Counted from the stretch's first letter, positions 1-7,011 are shown. The stretch is DNA of 9,186 bases from an uncultured Clostridia bacterium (GCA_947165805.1 CAMVBT010000079.1:1-9186), one strand, 5' to 3'. A program made the numbers and translations. The notes: generated by a model not told the origin, from the sequence alone.

Positions 1-598
1 GCATAACGGGAGCTTCATACACGAGAGAGCCGTTCCGGCAGACTTCGAGCTCCCGGAAGAATGCCGCCGAGCTTACAAGCCCGTCCGAACCGTCGCCGAG
101 CAGCACGAAAAGGCAGGTATGCACGCGTATGTGCGCGTTTTCGGAAAACAGCATCACAAACTCCGGCAGCAGTGCGTTCATGTCGCTGTCCGGGTCGGCT
201 AAGATGAACAGAAAGCATCTGTCGGTCCGCGGGAAGCCCGAGGACATCATAAGCCTGTCAGAAGACGTCTTGGCGCCGTCATTGAACTCCGCGAGAGCCG
301 CGGCGTTCCCGGTGACATAAGACACGGCCTCTCCGCGCACGGGGGCAGCCGGTATTTTCACGGTAAAGTCCGCTCCGGGCACGTCCCCGCCGTCCGGCAC
401 CGCCGCAGCGTGTATGATGCCGCGGCTGTTATGCAGCAGGCGTTTCAGGTGCTTTTTCACCGTCCCGAGGCTATCCGCGGCTCTGTTTCCGATGTACAGG
501 AACATAGCCGGATACTCGGCGGTGACCGAGGGTCTGCCCGAGTCCTCGCCGGCAAGACCCGTTATCTCATCTATCCTGTCAAGCAGTTCTTTCATCAT
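1..598 (-). CDS. Partial third gene of tubulin-like operon; possible signature-less tubulin-like paralogue
   Basis: The frame is open from the ATG at 598 to the left edge, giving 199 residues with no stop; the C-terminus lies outside the window. The start overlaps the stop of the tubulin-like gene as ATGA (595-598), with a second ATG directly after, and there is no strong Shine-Dalgarno, so translation is probably coupled. I do not recognise a named family. The predicted order of strands and helices follows the neighbour's GTPase domain: FLYIGNRAADSL (33-44) resembles VLIIGLGGTGMDAL, IIHAAAVPD (61-69) resembles IRVLGIDSD, FLFILADPDSD (129-139) resembles the strand before GGTGSGT, then LLPEFVMLF (143-151) and CLFVLLGD (162-169). 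The glycine-rich phosphate loops themselves are absent and the first-to-signature spacing is about 60 residues shorter. I infer a degenerate, probably non-GTP-binding partner; an unrelated alpha/beta protein is the alternative. That it is a real coding sequence is much surer than its fold. Confidence 0.85.
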   Translation of the reverse strand, partial: MMKELLDRIDEITGLAGEDSGRPSVTAEYPAMFLYIGNRAADSLGTVKKHLKRLLHNSRGIIHAAAVPDGGDVPGADFTVKIPAAPVRGEAVSYVTGNAAALAEFNDGAKTSSDRLMMSSGFPRTDRCFLFILADPDSDMNALLPEFVMLFSENAHIRVHTCLFVLLGDGSDGLVSSAAFFRELEVCRNGSLVYEAPVM

Positions 599-3500
599 TC
601 AAGCAGCTCGAGGGAGCTGTCAGCCATTTCTCTTAATTTTCTGTACTTCTTGAGGATATCCTGCTCGCGCTCCTCGTCCTCGCCGGAGAACTCCGCGTCG
701 TAGTCGTCTATCGCCTTGATCGACGCGGTGATGTGCTTTTTCATTCCGCGCAGGAACTCGATATGCTCGTCGGGGATATCGTCGGCGTGGGCGGCCTGCA
801 TCTTCTTGCTTATGTAGGCACGCTTTGTTTCGTCAAGCTCGCAGTACTTCTCGAACAGCACATAGTAGAAGAAGTATCTCTGTTCGGTGGTATCGCCGAT
901 AGACAGCGTATTGAGTATATTCACGCTGTCGCCCGAGGCGTCGGTATATCTGAAGAACGTCTTTTCCTTGAATATGACACCGGCGAAGAGCGCGTCGAAC
1001 ATACCCTTGAGCAGCTTGTTCGCGCCCTTTTCCTTGTTCAGAACGCCGTCACATTCCTCCATAGCAGCCATTGCCGCGTCGTAGGCGGCGATCATCTGCT
1101 CCGTGTATTTCCAGGCGCCGTAGGTGCGGACATAGGCCCAGCGCAGCTTGTCGGTCTCGGTGGCGTTCATGTAGTTCACGGGGTTGAGCGTGAACAGCAC
1201 CGGCGCGTTTTTGAGGCTCTCTGCGAAGGCTGTGTACTTCTGCTTCGCTTCCTTGATCGCGGAGGGCTTCGCGGGGTCGAAGGTTATATTCTTTACTGCG
1301 GCGGCGGTGAGCTTTTCGTCATAGTGTACGGCGCCCACCTCGTCGATTATGCCGATCTCCTGCGCTCTGTTGAATACCGCGCGGTTAGCTTCATTCTGTC
1401 TGTGCACCTTTTCGGTGTTCTCGGTGACGAACTCCTTGGGGCGCAGAGTGTCGTGTATCGGGCTCGGGAGCCTGAACCAGTCCGTGTCGCGCAGTCCGCT
1501 GAACGTCGAGTAAAGGTGCTGACCTATCATATTGACGTCCTTTGCTCCGCCCTTTTCGGAGAGGAACGAATAGTAGTCCGACTCGAACAGGTGTACGGTG
1601 TTGTGGTGCGCCACCGCGAGACCCGCTCCGAACGTGAATATTGAAATTCTGTTGTTGTAGGGGCTGATTATCTTGTGCTTGCAGAGTATCTCGTCCTCGT
1701 CCGCGGCAGCCTCGATAGGCCCCGACTGCGAGGGTATGGAGGCGTAGAGTATCTCCGAGGTGTCCGCCGAGGTCGAGCAGGGGTACATGATATTGGAGCG
1801 GGCGCGCAGCTCGTTGAGGAGCTGCCTTGCGGCGTCCGCGCGTGAAGCCGCGCTGGGGTAGCGCGCCTCGAAGAACTCGCTCATCGACTGGCTCAGCGTT
1901 TCGGAGAAGTGCGCCGCAATGCTGTCGCTGATGAACGAGGAAACGTCGAAGTCGTCCTTCGAGCGGGTGTTCTTGAACGCGTCGAGGAAACGGCGCAGTA
2001 TATCCGACACCGCGTTGTCGAGATCGACGGCGCTTAGCTCCTCGTTGAGCTTTTCGAGCACGTTCTGCTCGCTCTTGATGTCGTACATCTTCCATTCGTA
2101 GGTCTTGCTGAGCACGCCGGAGGTCGCGTTCTCCTGACCGGTGACTATGCTCAGGTTCTTCTCGCAGACATACCGCAGATAGTCGAGTATGCCCACAAGG
2201 TTCTCGATAAGGTCGCTGTAATAGTTGCTGATACGCGCCGTGAGGTCGCTGTACAGTTTTATCGTATAGTCGCAGCGCACGGCGTCCGCCTTGCTCTGGT
2301 AATACTGCGAGATGAGGTTGAAGTAGTCCTTTCTCGTGTTCGAGGTGAGGTCGAGCGCCTTGTTGCAGAACGCGCGGTAAGCGAGGTCGGCGGCGTTCTT
2401 GCGCTCCATGAGCTTCTGGGAGCTGTATTCGGCCTGTAAGCCGAGCTCCTCATTAATGCAGGTGCGCAGCTTCTTGATGAGGCAGTACCTGTCCTCGGAG
2501 CTTATCAGGCTCGCTATATAGAACGGTCCCTCGGCGGTGTTGCAGAAGCTGAGTTCCGCGGCCTGCACGAATTTGTTGAAGAACGCCTCGGTCGCCTCGG
2601 GGAGCATGGCTCTGTATTCCTTCTCCACGCGCAGCAGCCATTCCTCGCCCATATCCTCGACACTGCGCTTGTTGTTTTTCAGTGCTTGACGCTGGAACAC
2701 GGGGTTCTCTATGCCGCCCTCGAAGAGTCCGGGACGGCGCGCGTCGAAGTAGGACTGCACCGAGATGTTGTCGAGGCCTATCGTCCCGAGGAACACCATT
2801 CTCTGCTCGTTTGACGGGGCGTTGTTATGCAGCGTGTTCATGTGGCTGAACACCTTGCCCGTGAGGTATTCGAGCACCTCGGACTTCGGCAGTATCGCCG
2901 CCGAAGCACCCACGGACGAATACACGTTGAGCATCGGGTACTGGGGGATTATGCCCGCCAGCGCCTGACCGAGGTTCACGCGGAACGAGTCTATGCTGAA
3001 ATCGCCCTGACTGTCGGAGGAGGATATGAAGTTGCATATACCCTCGGCGGCGATAGAAAGGCTGAATTTATACTGCTCGGCGGGGTTTTTCAGGACGAAG
3101 CCGTCCTTACCGCTGGCGGAAACGAACAGGCAGGTGTCGTAGGGTCTCTCGGTGCTTATCACCTCGAAGCTCTCGGAATATCTCTGTCTGAACGGGTCGA
3201 ACATATGCGAGTGCATATCCATGAGATATTCGAGCTCCTGCAGAGCCGCGAAGCCGTTGCGCCTGATGTAGCGCTGTATGTTGAGGTCGTCGACTCTCGA
3301 CAGATTGACGTCGGGAGTGAACAGAAATCCCATTATGTCGAAGTTTGTCTTGCCCTGGCGGTTGATTATCTCGCGCACTATGTAGGGGATATCTATGAAG
3401 GTGCCGCTGCCGGTGCCTCCGCTTATGCCGGACAGAATGAAGACCTGCAAACGCTGCTCGGGCATCATTCCGGTCAGGAGCTTCTGGACGTTGGCGGTTA

Positions 3501-4017
3501 TAGCCTTTACCACGGCGTTTATGGAGTTGAACAGCAGTATGCGTCCCGACTGGCGGATACCGTTCGCGCCGTCGTCGCCGCTGCCCTTGACCTTGGCGTA
3601 GATACGCTTCGGGTCGTCGAGCCATTCGCGCACATACGGGGGTATAAGATGCTCGTTGGCAAGGAAGCGCTCAACGGACGCGGAAATGGACACATACTCG
3701 CCCACCGAGAAGCGCATCTCGCCGTCTTTCTTGTCGGTCTTTTTGCGGAAGTAGGTGTTGTCCGAGTCTATTCCGAGCACGCGGATATTGTTCGGTATCG
3801 CGAGTGCCTTGTTCGGAGCGTCGTCGGGGAGCTTGAAGCGCTTGTTTATGAGCTGCTTCGCGTACAGCAGCGCGTCCATGCCCGTTCCGCCGAGGCCGAT
3901 TATCAGTACGGGGTTGCCCTTGGATTCAACTCTTATCTGCGCACTCGACATCGAGCCGCCGAGGTCTACGCTCATCAGCGATATGTTTTCCTTTTGTGAT
4001 TCCGATATCCTTGCCAT
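595..4017 (-). CDS. Large FtsZ/tubulin-superfamily (Tubulin_2-like) protein
   Basis: This 1140-residue cytoplasmic protein has no signal peptide or membrane segment. After a roughly 36-residue extension, a Rossmann strand and glycine loop VLIIGLGGTGMDAL (37-50) is followed by GIDSD (82-86), the ANGIRQSGR segment (151-159) and the tubulin/FtsZ phosphate-binding signature SGISGGTGSGTF (196-207). A strand with FLFTPDV (231-237) comes next. The remaining 850 or so residues are largely helical, with a very charged helical C-terminal tail (about 1100-1140). Length and motif order fit the large 'tubulin-like' family (Pfam Tubulin_2), far longer than FtsZ at about 350-400. I could not identify an FtsZ-type T7 catalytic loop. 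The start at 4017 is supported by GGAGGG at 4022-4027. The gene lies 32 bases after the vWA gene and overlaps the next gene by ATGA. Family members were proposed to act in membrane remodelling with vWA proteins; nucleotide use and polymerisation here are inferred. Confidence 0.93.
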   Translation of the reverse strand: MARISESQKENISLMSVDLGGSMSSAQIRVESKGNPVLIIGLGGTGMDALLYAKQLINKRFKLPDDAPNKALAIPNNIRVLGIDSDNTYFRKKTDKKDGEMRFSVGEYVSISASVERFLANEHLIPPYVREWLDDPKRIYAKVKGSGDDGANGIRQSGRILLFNSINAVVKAITANVQKLLTGMMPEQRLQVFILSGISGGTGSGTFIDIPYIVREIINRQGKTNFDIMGFLFTPDVNLSRVDDLNIQRYIRRNGFAALQELEYLMDMHSHMFDPFRQRYSESFEVISTERPYDTCLFVSASGKDGFVLKNPAEQYKFSLSIAAEGICNFISSSDSQGDFSIDSFRVNLGQALAGIIPQYPMLNVYSSVGASAAILPKSEVLEYLTGKVFSHMNTLHNNAPSNEQRMVFLGTIGLDNISVQSYFDARRPGLFEGGIENPVFQRQALKNNKRSVEDMGEEWLLRVEKEYRAMLPEATEAFFNKFVQAAELSFCNTAEGPFYIASLISSEDRYCLIKKLRTCINEELGLQAEYSSQKLMERKNAADLAYRAFCNKALDLTSNTRKDYFNLISQYYQSKADAVRCDYTIKLYSDLTARISNYYSDLIENLVGILDYLRYVCEKNLSIVTGQENATSGVLSKTYEWKMYDIKSEQNVLEKLNEELSAVDLDNAVSDILRRFLDAFKNTRSKDDFDVSSFISDSIAAHFSETLSQSMSEFFEARYPSAASRADAARQLLNELRARSNIMYPCSTSADTSEILYASIPSQSGPIEAAADEDEILCKHKIISPYNNRISIFTFGAGLAVAHHNTVHLFESDYYSFLSEKGGAKDVNMIGQHLYSTFSGLRDTDWFRLPSPIHDTLRPKEFVTENTEKVHRQNEANRAVFNRAQEIGIIDEVGAVHYDEKLTAAAVKNITFDPAKPSAIKEAKQKYTAFAESLKNAPVLFTLNPVNYMNATETDKLRWAYVRTYGAWKYTEQMIAAYDAAMAAMEECDGVLNKEKGANKLLKGMFDALFAGVIFKEKTFFRYTDASGDSVNILNTLSIGDTTEQRYFFYYVLFEKYCELDETKRAYISKKMQAAHADDIPDEHIEFLRGMKKHITASIKAIDDYDAEFSGEDEEREQDILKKYRKLREMADSSLELLE

Positions 4018-4021
4018 TTTT

Positions 4022-4027
4022 CCCTCC
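4022..4027 (-). promoter_or_regulatory. Ribosome binding site of the tubulin-like gene
   Basis: GGAGGG on the minus strand sits 4 bases before the ATG at 4017. It supports that start over the downstream methionines at residues 15 and 23. No separate promoter is visible in the 32-base gap, which fits co-transcription with the vWA gene. Confidence 0.8.
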
Positions 4028-4049
4028 GATAAAGTAGCTTTTTATGTTA

Positions 4050-5831
4050 TTATGTCCTGAAATACTGTATCACGACGCTGCTTGTGCTGCCCGACTTCGT
4101 TGTGTAGCGCAGCGTCACTCTGTACGCGTTGGAAAGTATTATGTTCTTCCCGAGCGTCACGCCGCCGTTATATTCGAGCTGGCCTATCTTGAGCACACGC
4201 AGGTCTCCGGTCTCGTTCATCGTGATCTTTACCGCCGAGGCTATGCCGTGCGGCAGGGCATTCTCTGCCTCCGTCCCCGCGAACAGGTCTTTCATCACCG
4301 CTGCGAGTGTCACAACGCGCTTGCCGGGTATCTTCTTGGCGAACTCATAATGCGCGGGAGCCGTCGGAACACCGTCTGCCGTGACGGTGAGCACGACCTT
4401 TCCCGACCACATACGGTGGTTTTTCTTTATGTTCTTTACCGTAACTATGATGATAACGATGAGAGCTATCGCTGCTCCGGCGCATATCAGAATGAGCTTC
4501 AGCGGGCCTTCGGGCTCCTTGAATTCCTCACTGCCCGGTTCAAGGCGGATTATGTCACTGCGTATATCTATGCTCTCATTATACAGACTTGCCTGCACGG
4601 TGTAGGGGCTTCCGGTCGGAAGGTGATACTCGCCGGTGAAAACGCCCTCTACAAGCTTCAAAGCCACTTCCTGCGACTCGTCGGTATCCGCGTTCTTCAC
4701 GGTCACCTTGCCCTCGAACCTGCTCTTTACGCTTTCGTCGCTTATGGGCTCACCGTCGAGGTTGTCGAGCGCTGCGGTGAATTTTATCCTTGTTCCCTCG
4801 CCTATCGCCTTGTCGGTCGAGTACGTCAGCGAGAGCGTATAGTCCATTGTGAGGATATAGTTCACATTGACTTTTGTATCCTTGTCACACTTTATCGAGA
4901 ACCGCCAGTCGCCTTTATGCGGGTAATATATCTTTACGAGCGAATAATCCTCGTTGCGCGAGATAGCGGCGGTCTTACCGTCGTAGGGAGCTTCGGCTCC
5001 TGTCTCGTCATAAAGCTTTATGTCGGCAACGCCGCCGTTGTGCATTATCACGAGGTTAGCCTCGACCACGGTGGTATCGGCTATTGTGAATATCACATCG
5101 CGGGGTTCGCCGTCGGAAACGAAGTTCTCCAGCTCGGCTGTCTGCGCGCCGGTATGGCGTACATATATCCGGCTGAGTATCTCGGACAGGGTATCGGCGC
5201 TGTCGGTCATATAGGTCTCGTCCGCGTAGGTGTAGTAGGATATGCGTCCGAGTTCGTCCTCGTCAACATCGCCGTTCGCGTTGAGTCCTATGGTATATAT
5301 CGGTATTTCTGCGTTCTGTGCAGCGAGTATGGCATCATCGAGATCATTTTTCGAGTCCTCGGTGGTTCTGCCCTCTTTGTTGCCGGTCACATTGGTCTTA
5401 CCGTCAGACAGGAAGATTATCAGCTTGCCCTTGCCGTTGTACGCGTCGGCTGCGAGCATATCCACGGCGAATTTCATCGCCTTGCCCGTATCGGTGGCGC
5501 CGTGCATCTCGGTGAAGCCCGAGACTGCGTCTTTAAGCTTGGCTCTGTCCTCTTCGGTGTTTATCGCCACCGGTTCCTGCGAGTAGTTTATTTCTGTACC
5601 GAACAGCACGAAGCCTATTTTCGTGTTTCCGAGGCTGCACAGGTCTGCGAACAGCTTGATAGCTTCAAGTCTTATAAATTCCGGGTCGCTTTTCGCCATT
5701 GACATACTTGAGTCAACGAGGAACACGACGTCCGCTTCGCCTGTTGTTGCTCCGACTGCACCTGCTGTCACGCCGCACAGACTCAGCGACAATATAACGA
5801 CAGAAAGTAATATGGATATGAATTTTTTCAT
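4050..5831 (-). CDS. Membrane-anchored von Willebrand A domain protein
   Basis: This 593-residue protein starts MKKFISILLS with a hydrophobic signal sequence (about 1-28, plausible cleavage after AVGA). The vWA domain (about 33-225) carries a full MIDAS metal site: D40-S42-S44 in VDSSMSM, T113 in HGATDTGKA and D143 in FLSDGKTN. Beta-rich, Ig-like sequence follows (about 235-430), then one strong membrane segment (about 444-465), the basic stretch KNIKKNHR and a roughly 125-residue C-terminal domain. The expected topology is vWA outside and C-terminal domain in the cytoplasm. The start at 5831 is chosen because AAGGCGGAG (5840-5848) lies 8 bases upstream; an ATG at 5861 in the same frame has no such site and would put ten residues before the signal peptide. 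This is the first gene of the operon, 32 bases before the tubulin-like gene, suggesting that it links that protein to the envelope. The ligand is unknown. Confidence 0.93.
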   Translation of the reverse strand: MKKFISILLSVVILSLSLCGVTAGAVGATTGEADVVFLVDSSMSMAKSDPEFIRLEAIKLFADLCSLGNTKIGFVLFGTEINYSQEPVAINTEEDRAKLKDAVSGFTEMHGATDTGKAMKFAVDMLAADAYNGKGKLIIFLSDGKTNVTGNKEGRTTEDSKNDLDDAILAAQNAEIPIYTIGLNANGDVDEDELGRISYYTYADETYMTDSADTLSEILSRIYVRHTGAQTAELENFVSDGEPRDVIFTIADTTVVEANLVIMHNGGVADIKLYDETGAEAPYDGKTAAISRNEDYSLVKIYYPHKGDWRFSIKCDKDTKVNVNYILTMDYTLSLTYSTDKAIGEGTRIKFTAALDNLDGEPISDESVKSRFEGKVTVKNADTDESQEVALKLVEGVFTGEYHLPTGSPYTVQASLYNESIDIRSDIIRLEPGSEEFKEPEGPLKLILICAGAAIALIVIIIVTVKNIKKNHRMWSGKVVLTVTADGVPTAPAHYEFAKKIPGKRVVTLAAVMKDLFAGTEAENALPHGIASAVKITMNETGDLRVLKIGQLEYNGGVTLGKNIILSNAYRVTLRYTTKSGSTSSVVIQYFRT

Positions 5832-5839
5832 TATGTAAT

Positions 5840-5848
5840 CTCCGCCTT
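5840..5848 (-). promoter_or_regulatory. Ribosome binding site deciding the vWA gene start
   Basis: AAGGCGGAG on the minus strand is 8 bases upstream of the ATG at 5831. It selects this start instead of the in-frame ATG at 5861. Confidence 0.75.
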
Positions 5849-5871
5849 GTAAAGAAAGCATTATCTACTAT

Positions 5872-5900
5872 ATTATACATCATTTAGCTCCGATTGTAAA
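5872..5900 (-). promoter_or_regulatory. Sigma-A promoter of the vWA/tubulin-like operon
   Basis: On the minus strand, TTTACA (5895-5900; five of six consensus bases) is followed by exactly 17 bases and TATAAT (5872-5877; perfect). Transcription would start near 5865, giving a leader of about 30-35 bases before the vWA start. It is the only good promoter seen for the three-gene operon. No operator-like dyad was noticed over it. Confidence 0.85.
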
Positions 5901-5984
5901 GTATTTTCTTGCATTTTGCCTATATTTTTGGGGGAGCTTTATGCTTCTCAATTTGGAGTTTTGAGTATTCGTTTTATTTCGCCC

Positions 5985-6240
5985 GGCGGCGCGGTACCCG
6001 CGCCCGCGTTCGACAAGGACTGAAAAAGACTGCCGCCCCCGATAGTTCCTGCTCCTTTTGACGCAGGGGTAGTGGGGAATTCTTTCAGAGTCTCTTCTAA
6101 GGACGACGGGGGCTTTCTCGAAGGTTTCTTTTATCGCCGCGTCCGTGCGGCGTTTTGGAAACCTTCTCACGACATCGTGTCGTGCGGTCGCCCCCCGTAC
6201 CCCCTTCGGTTCCGCTACTTTTCGGAGTAAAAAGGCACTG
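5985..6240. repeat. GC-rich hairpin-dense intergenic block (probable dispersed repeat or structured RNA)
   Basis: This noncoding-looking stretch carries several close inverted repeats. GGCGCGG-TAC-CCGCGCC lies at 5988-6004. CCTGC pairs with GCAGG across 6048-6067. A long two-part stem has outer arms GAAGGTTTC (6120-6128) and GAAACCTTC (6158-6166) and inner arms CGCCGC (6135-6140) and GCGGCG (6147-6152). CACGACA-TCG-TGTCGTG lies at 6168-6184. GCCCCCG (6035-6041) can also pair with CGGGGGC (6107-6113). The 11-mer CTGCTCCTTTT at 6049-6059 recurs directly at 6256-6266. None of the arms is followed by a T-run like that of a normal terminator. Such density suggests a dispersed intergenic repeat family or an RNA fold, but copy number cannot be judged from one window. 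An open frame on the minus strand here (5880-6170) has very basic, low-quality sequence and runs into the operon promoter, so I do not call it a gene. Confidence 0.55.
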
Positions 6241-6338
6241 AAAATATAAAAATAACTGCTCCTTTTAAGTAGGTACTAATATAGAAGTTTTACAAGAACT
6301 TATATGAAAGACCTATACAGCGGGCTGTAATAAAGGAA
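6241..6338. other. AT-rich gap before an orphan terminator; no gene seen
   Basis: No ORF with an RBS is visible. A weak dyad around 6280-6304 has AAGTT and AACTT arms flanked by TATA. TTTACA near 6287 has only a TATACA about 19 bases downstream, which is a poor promoter. The stretch may be the 3' remnant of a lost rightward gene, or a short transcript that ends at 6373. Confidence 0.3.
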
Positions 6339-6373
6339 GACAGATACTTCAGATCGAGGTATCTGTCTTTTTT
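6339..6373 (+). terminator. Orphan rightward intrinsic terminator
   Basis: A 12-bp stem is formed by GACAGATACTTC (6339-6350) and GAGGTATCTGTC (6356-6367), with one G-T wobble and a 5-base loop. It is followed by six T residues (6368-6373). The strand is set by the T-run; the other side lacks one. No rightward gene lies upstream in the preceding several hundred bases, so the transcript it stops is unknown. Confidence 0.85.
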
Positions 6374-6475
6374 CGTTGTATCATATCCAGCAGTCTGCTC
6401 ATTCTCTGTTCGTAGTTTCTAGCTCGTGTCTCCTTGTATTTTGCATTTAAAAGGGCGTGAAAAAGTGTGCAGAGA

Positions 6476-6504
6476 TTGACATTTTCAGGGCGGTTTGGTA
6501 TAAT
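6476..6504 (+). promoter_or_regulatory. Perfect-consensus sigma-A promoter before the broken ATP-grasp gene
   Basis: TTGACA (6476-6481), 17 bases, then TATAAT (6499-6504): both hexamers match consensus fully. The -10 lies in the palindrome TATAATTATA. About 40 bases separate it from the ATG at 6546. Confidence 0.88.
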
Positions 6505-6535
6505 TATAGATATAGTAGCAAAGCATCAACCATGT

Positions 6536-6540
6536 GGAGG
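6536..6540 (+). promoter_or_regulatory. Ribosome binding site of the broken ATP-grasp gene
   Basis: GGAGG lies 5 bases before the ATG at 6546. It is the only good RBS in the area. The later ATGs at 6580 and 6607, which open the long frame, have none. This supports reading 6546 as the original start of a now disrupted gene. Confidence 0.75.
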
Positions 6541-6545
6541 GCATA

Positions 6546-6906
6546 ATGAAAAGAATACTATATCTGACCGACTTGTATTATGAAGCAAAGGGTCGAAGAT
6601 ACTGCGATGAGGATATATACATACGCTCTGTACGCTCCTGATAAAACCAAACGCTGGGAACTGAAACGATATGATTATTCGACCGAAGATGCTGATTTTG
6701 CAAAGAAATTCATCGAATGGAATAATATTTCTCACGGTATTCAGCGAGTAGATGCCTGTCGTACCCATGATGGGCGGCTGCTTTTAGTGGAGCTGGAAGA
6801 CCTTGAGCCCTATTTGTCTATCGGAGAGCTTGATGAAAAGACAAGAGAACAGTTTATAACAGATTTTATTTCTGCTATAAAGAATCAGCTTGACCACATT
6901 GAATGA
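6546..6906 (+). pseudogene. Internally deleted, frameshifted ATP-grasp-like protein gene
   Basis: The start with RBS and promoter encodes MKRILYLTDLYYEAKGRR and then DEDIYI, which looks like the N-terminal pre-ATP-grasp strand of a longer enzyme, but it stops at 6639-6641 after 31 codons. Another frame, open from 6580 to the stop at 6904-6906, encodes a C-terminal half. Its segment GIQRVDACRTHDGRLLLVEL followed by EDLEPYLSI has the typical last strands of an ATP-grasp domain, where acidic residues bind magnesium. ATP-grasp ligases of this sort usually have about 250-300 residues, so roughly 150 residues of the middle, including the ATP-binding lysines, are missing. The frames meet around 6606-6640, near ATATATACATAC. 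I infer an internal deletion that also shifted the frame. The alternative is a functional small protein from 6580 or 6607, which lacks an RBS. ATP-grasp assignment is from motif memory. Confidence 0.65.
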
Positions 6907-6912
6907 GCAAAC

Positions 6913-6956
6913 ACGGATAACCGTCCTCATCAGACGGCTATCCGTTTCTTATTATT
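6913..6956 (+). terminator. Intrinsic terminator after the ATP-grasp remnant
   Basis: ACGGATA (6913-6919) pairs with TATCCGT (6939-6945) and CCGTC (6921-6925) with GACGG (6933-6937), with one A/C mismatch and a 7-base loop. The T-rich tail TTCTTATTATT follows. It lies 7 bases after the stop at 6906, as expected for the original gene's 3' end. Confidence 0.82.
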
Positions 6957-7011
6957 CCGCATACCCACATTCCGGCACTCGCCGGAAAACAGACCGTTTA
7001 CAACATGAATC

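Noticed and set aside
733..1644. 303-codon open frame on the plus strand
   Set aside because: It is antisense to the C-terminal half of the tubulin-like gene, with no recognisable motif and no supporting start signal.
1391..2095. 234-codon minus-strand frame inside the tubulin-like gene
   Set aside because: It is an alternative frame of a confident gene, and its Arg/Gln/His-rich composition is typical of an out-of-frame read.
2827..3999. 390-codon open frame on the plus strand opposite the tubulin-like gene
   Set aside because: It overlaps the GGTGSGT-bearing domain on the other strand, has no RBS, and is a codon-bias shadow.
4044..5702. 552-codon open frame on the plus strand opposite the vWA gene
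   Set aside because: It is antisense to a gene with a signal peptide, MIDAS motif and RBS. Its translation shows no domain and is rich in His, Tyr, Val and Arg, as expected from mirrored GC-rich codons.
5775..5777. Cys19 of the vWA protein as a lipoprotein attachment site
   Set aside because: The sequence LSLC has Leu directly before Cys, which does not fit the lipobox (Gly, Ala or Ser there). A normal signal peptide plus the C-terminal membrane segment explains anchoring.
5880..6170. 96-codon minus-strand frame in the intergenic block
   Set aside because: It runs through the hairpin cluster and into the vWA operon promoter, has no RBS, and is very basic with no domain. It is better explained as noncoding repeat sequence.
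5900..6545. CRISPR array, tRNA or riboswitch in the large gap
   Set aside because: The repeats are not regularly spaced, no cloverleaf was found, and no known aptamer core was recognised. Only hairpins, a terminator and a promoter can be supported.
6526..6768. 80-codon minus-strand frame opposite the ATP-grasp remnant
   Set aside because: It is antisense to a sequence with ATP-grasp C-terminal motifs and has no promoter or RBS of its own.
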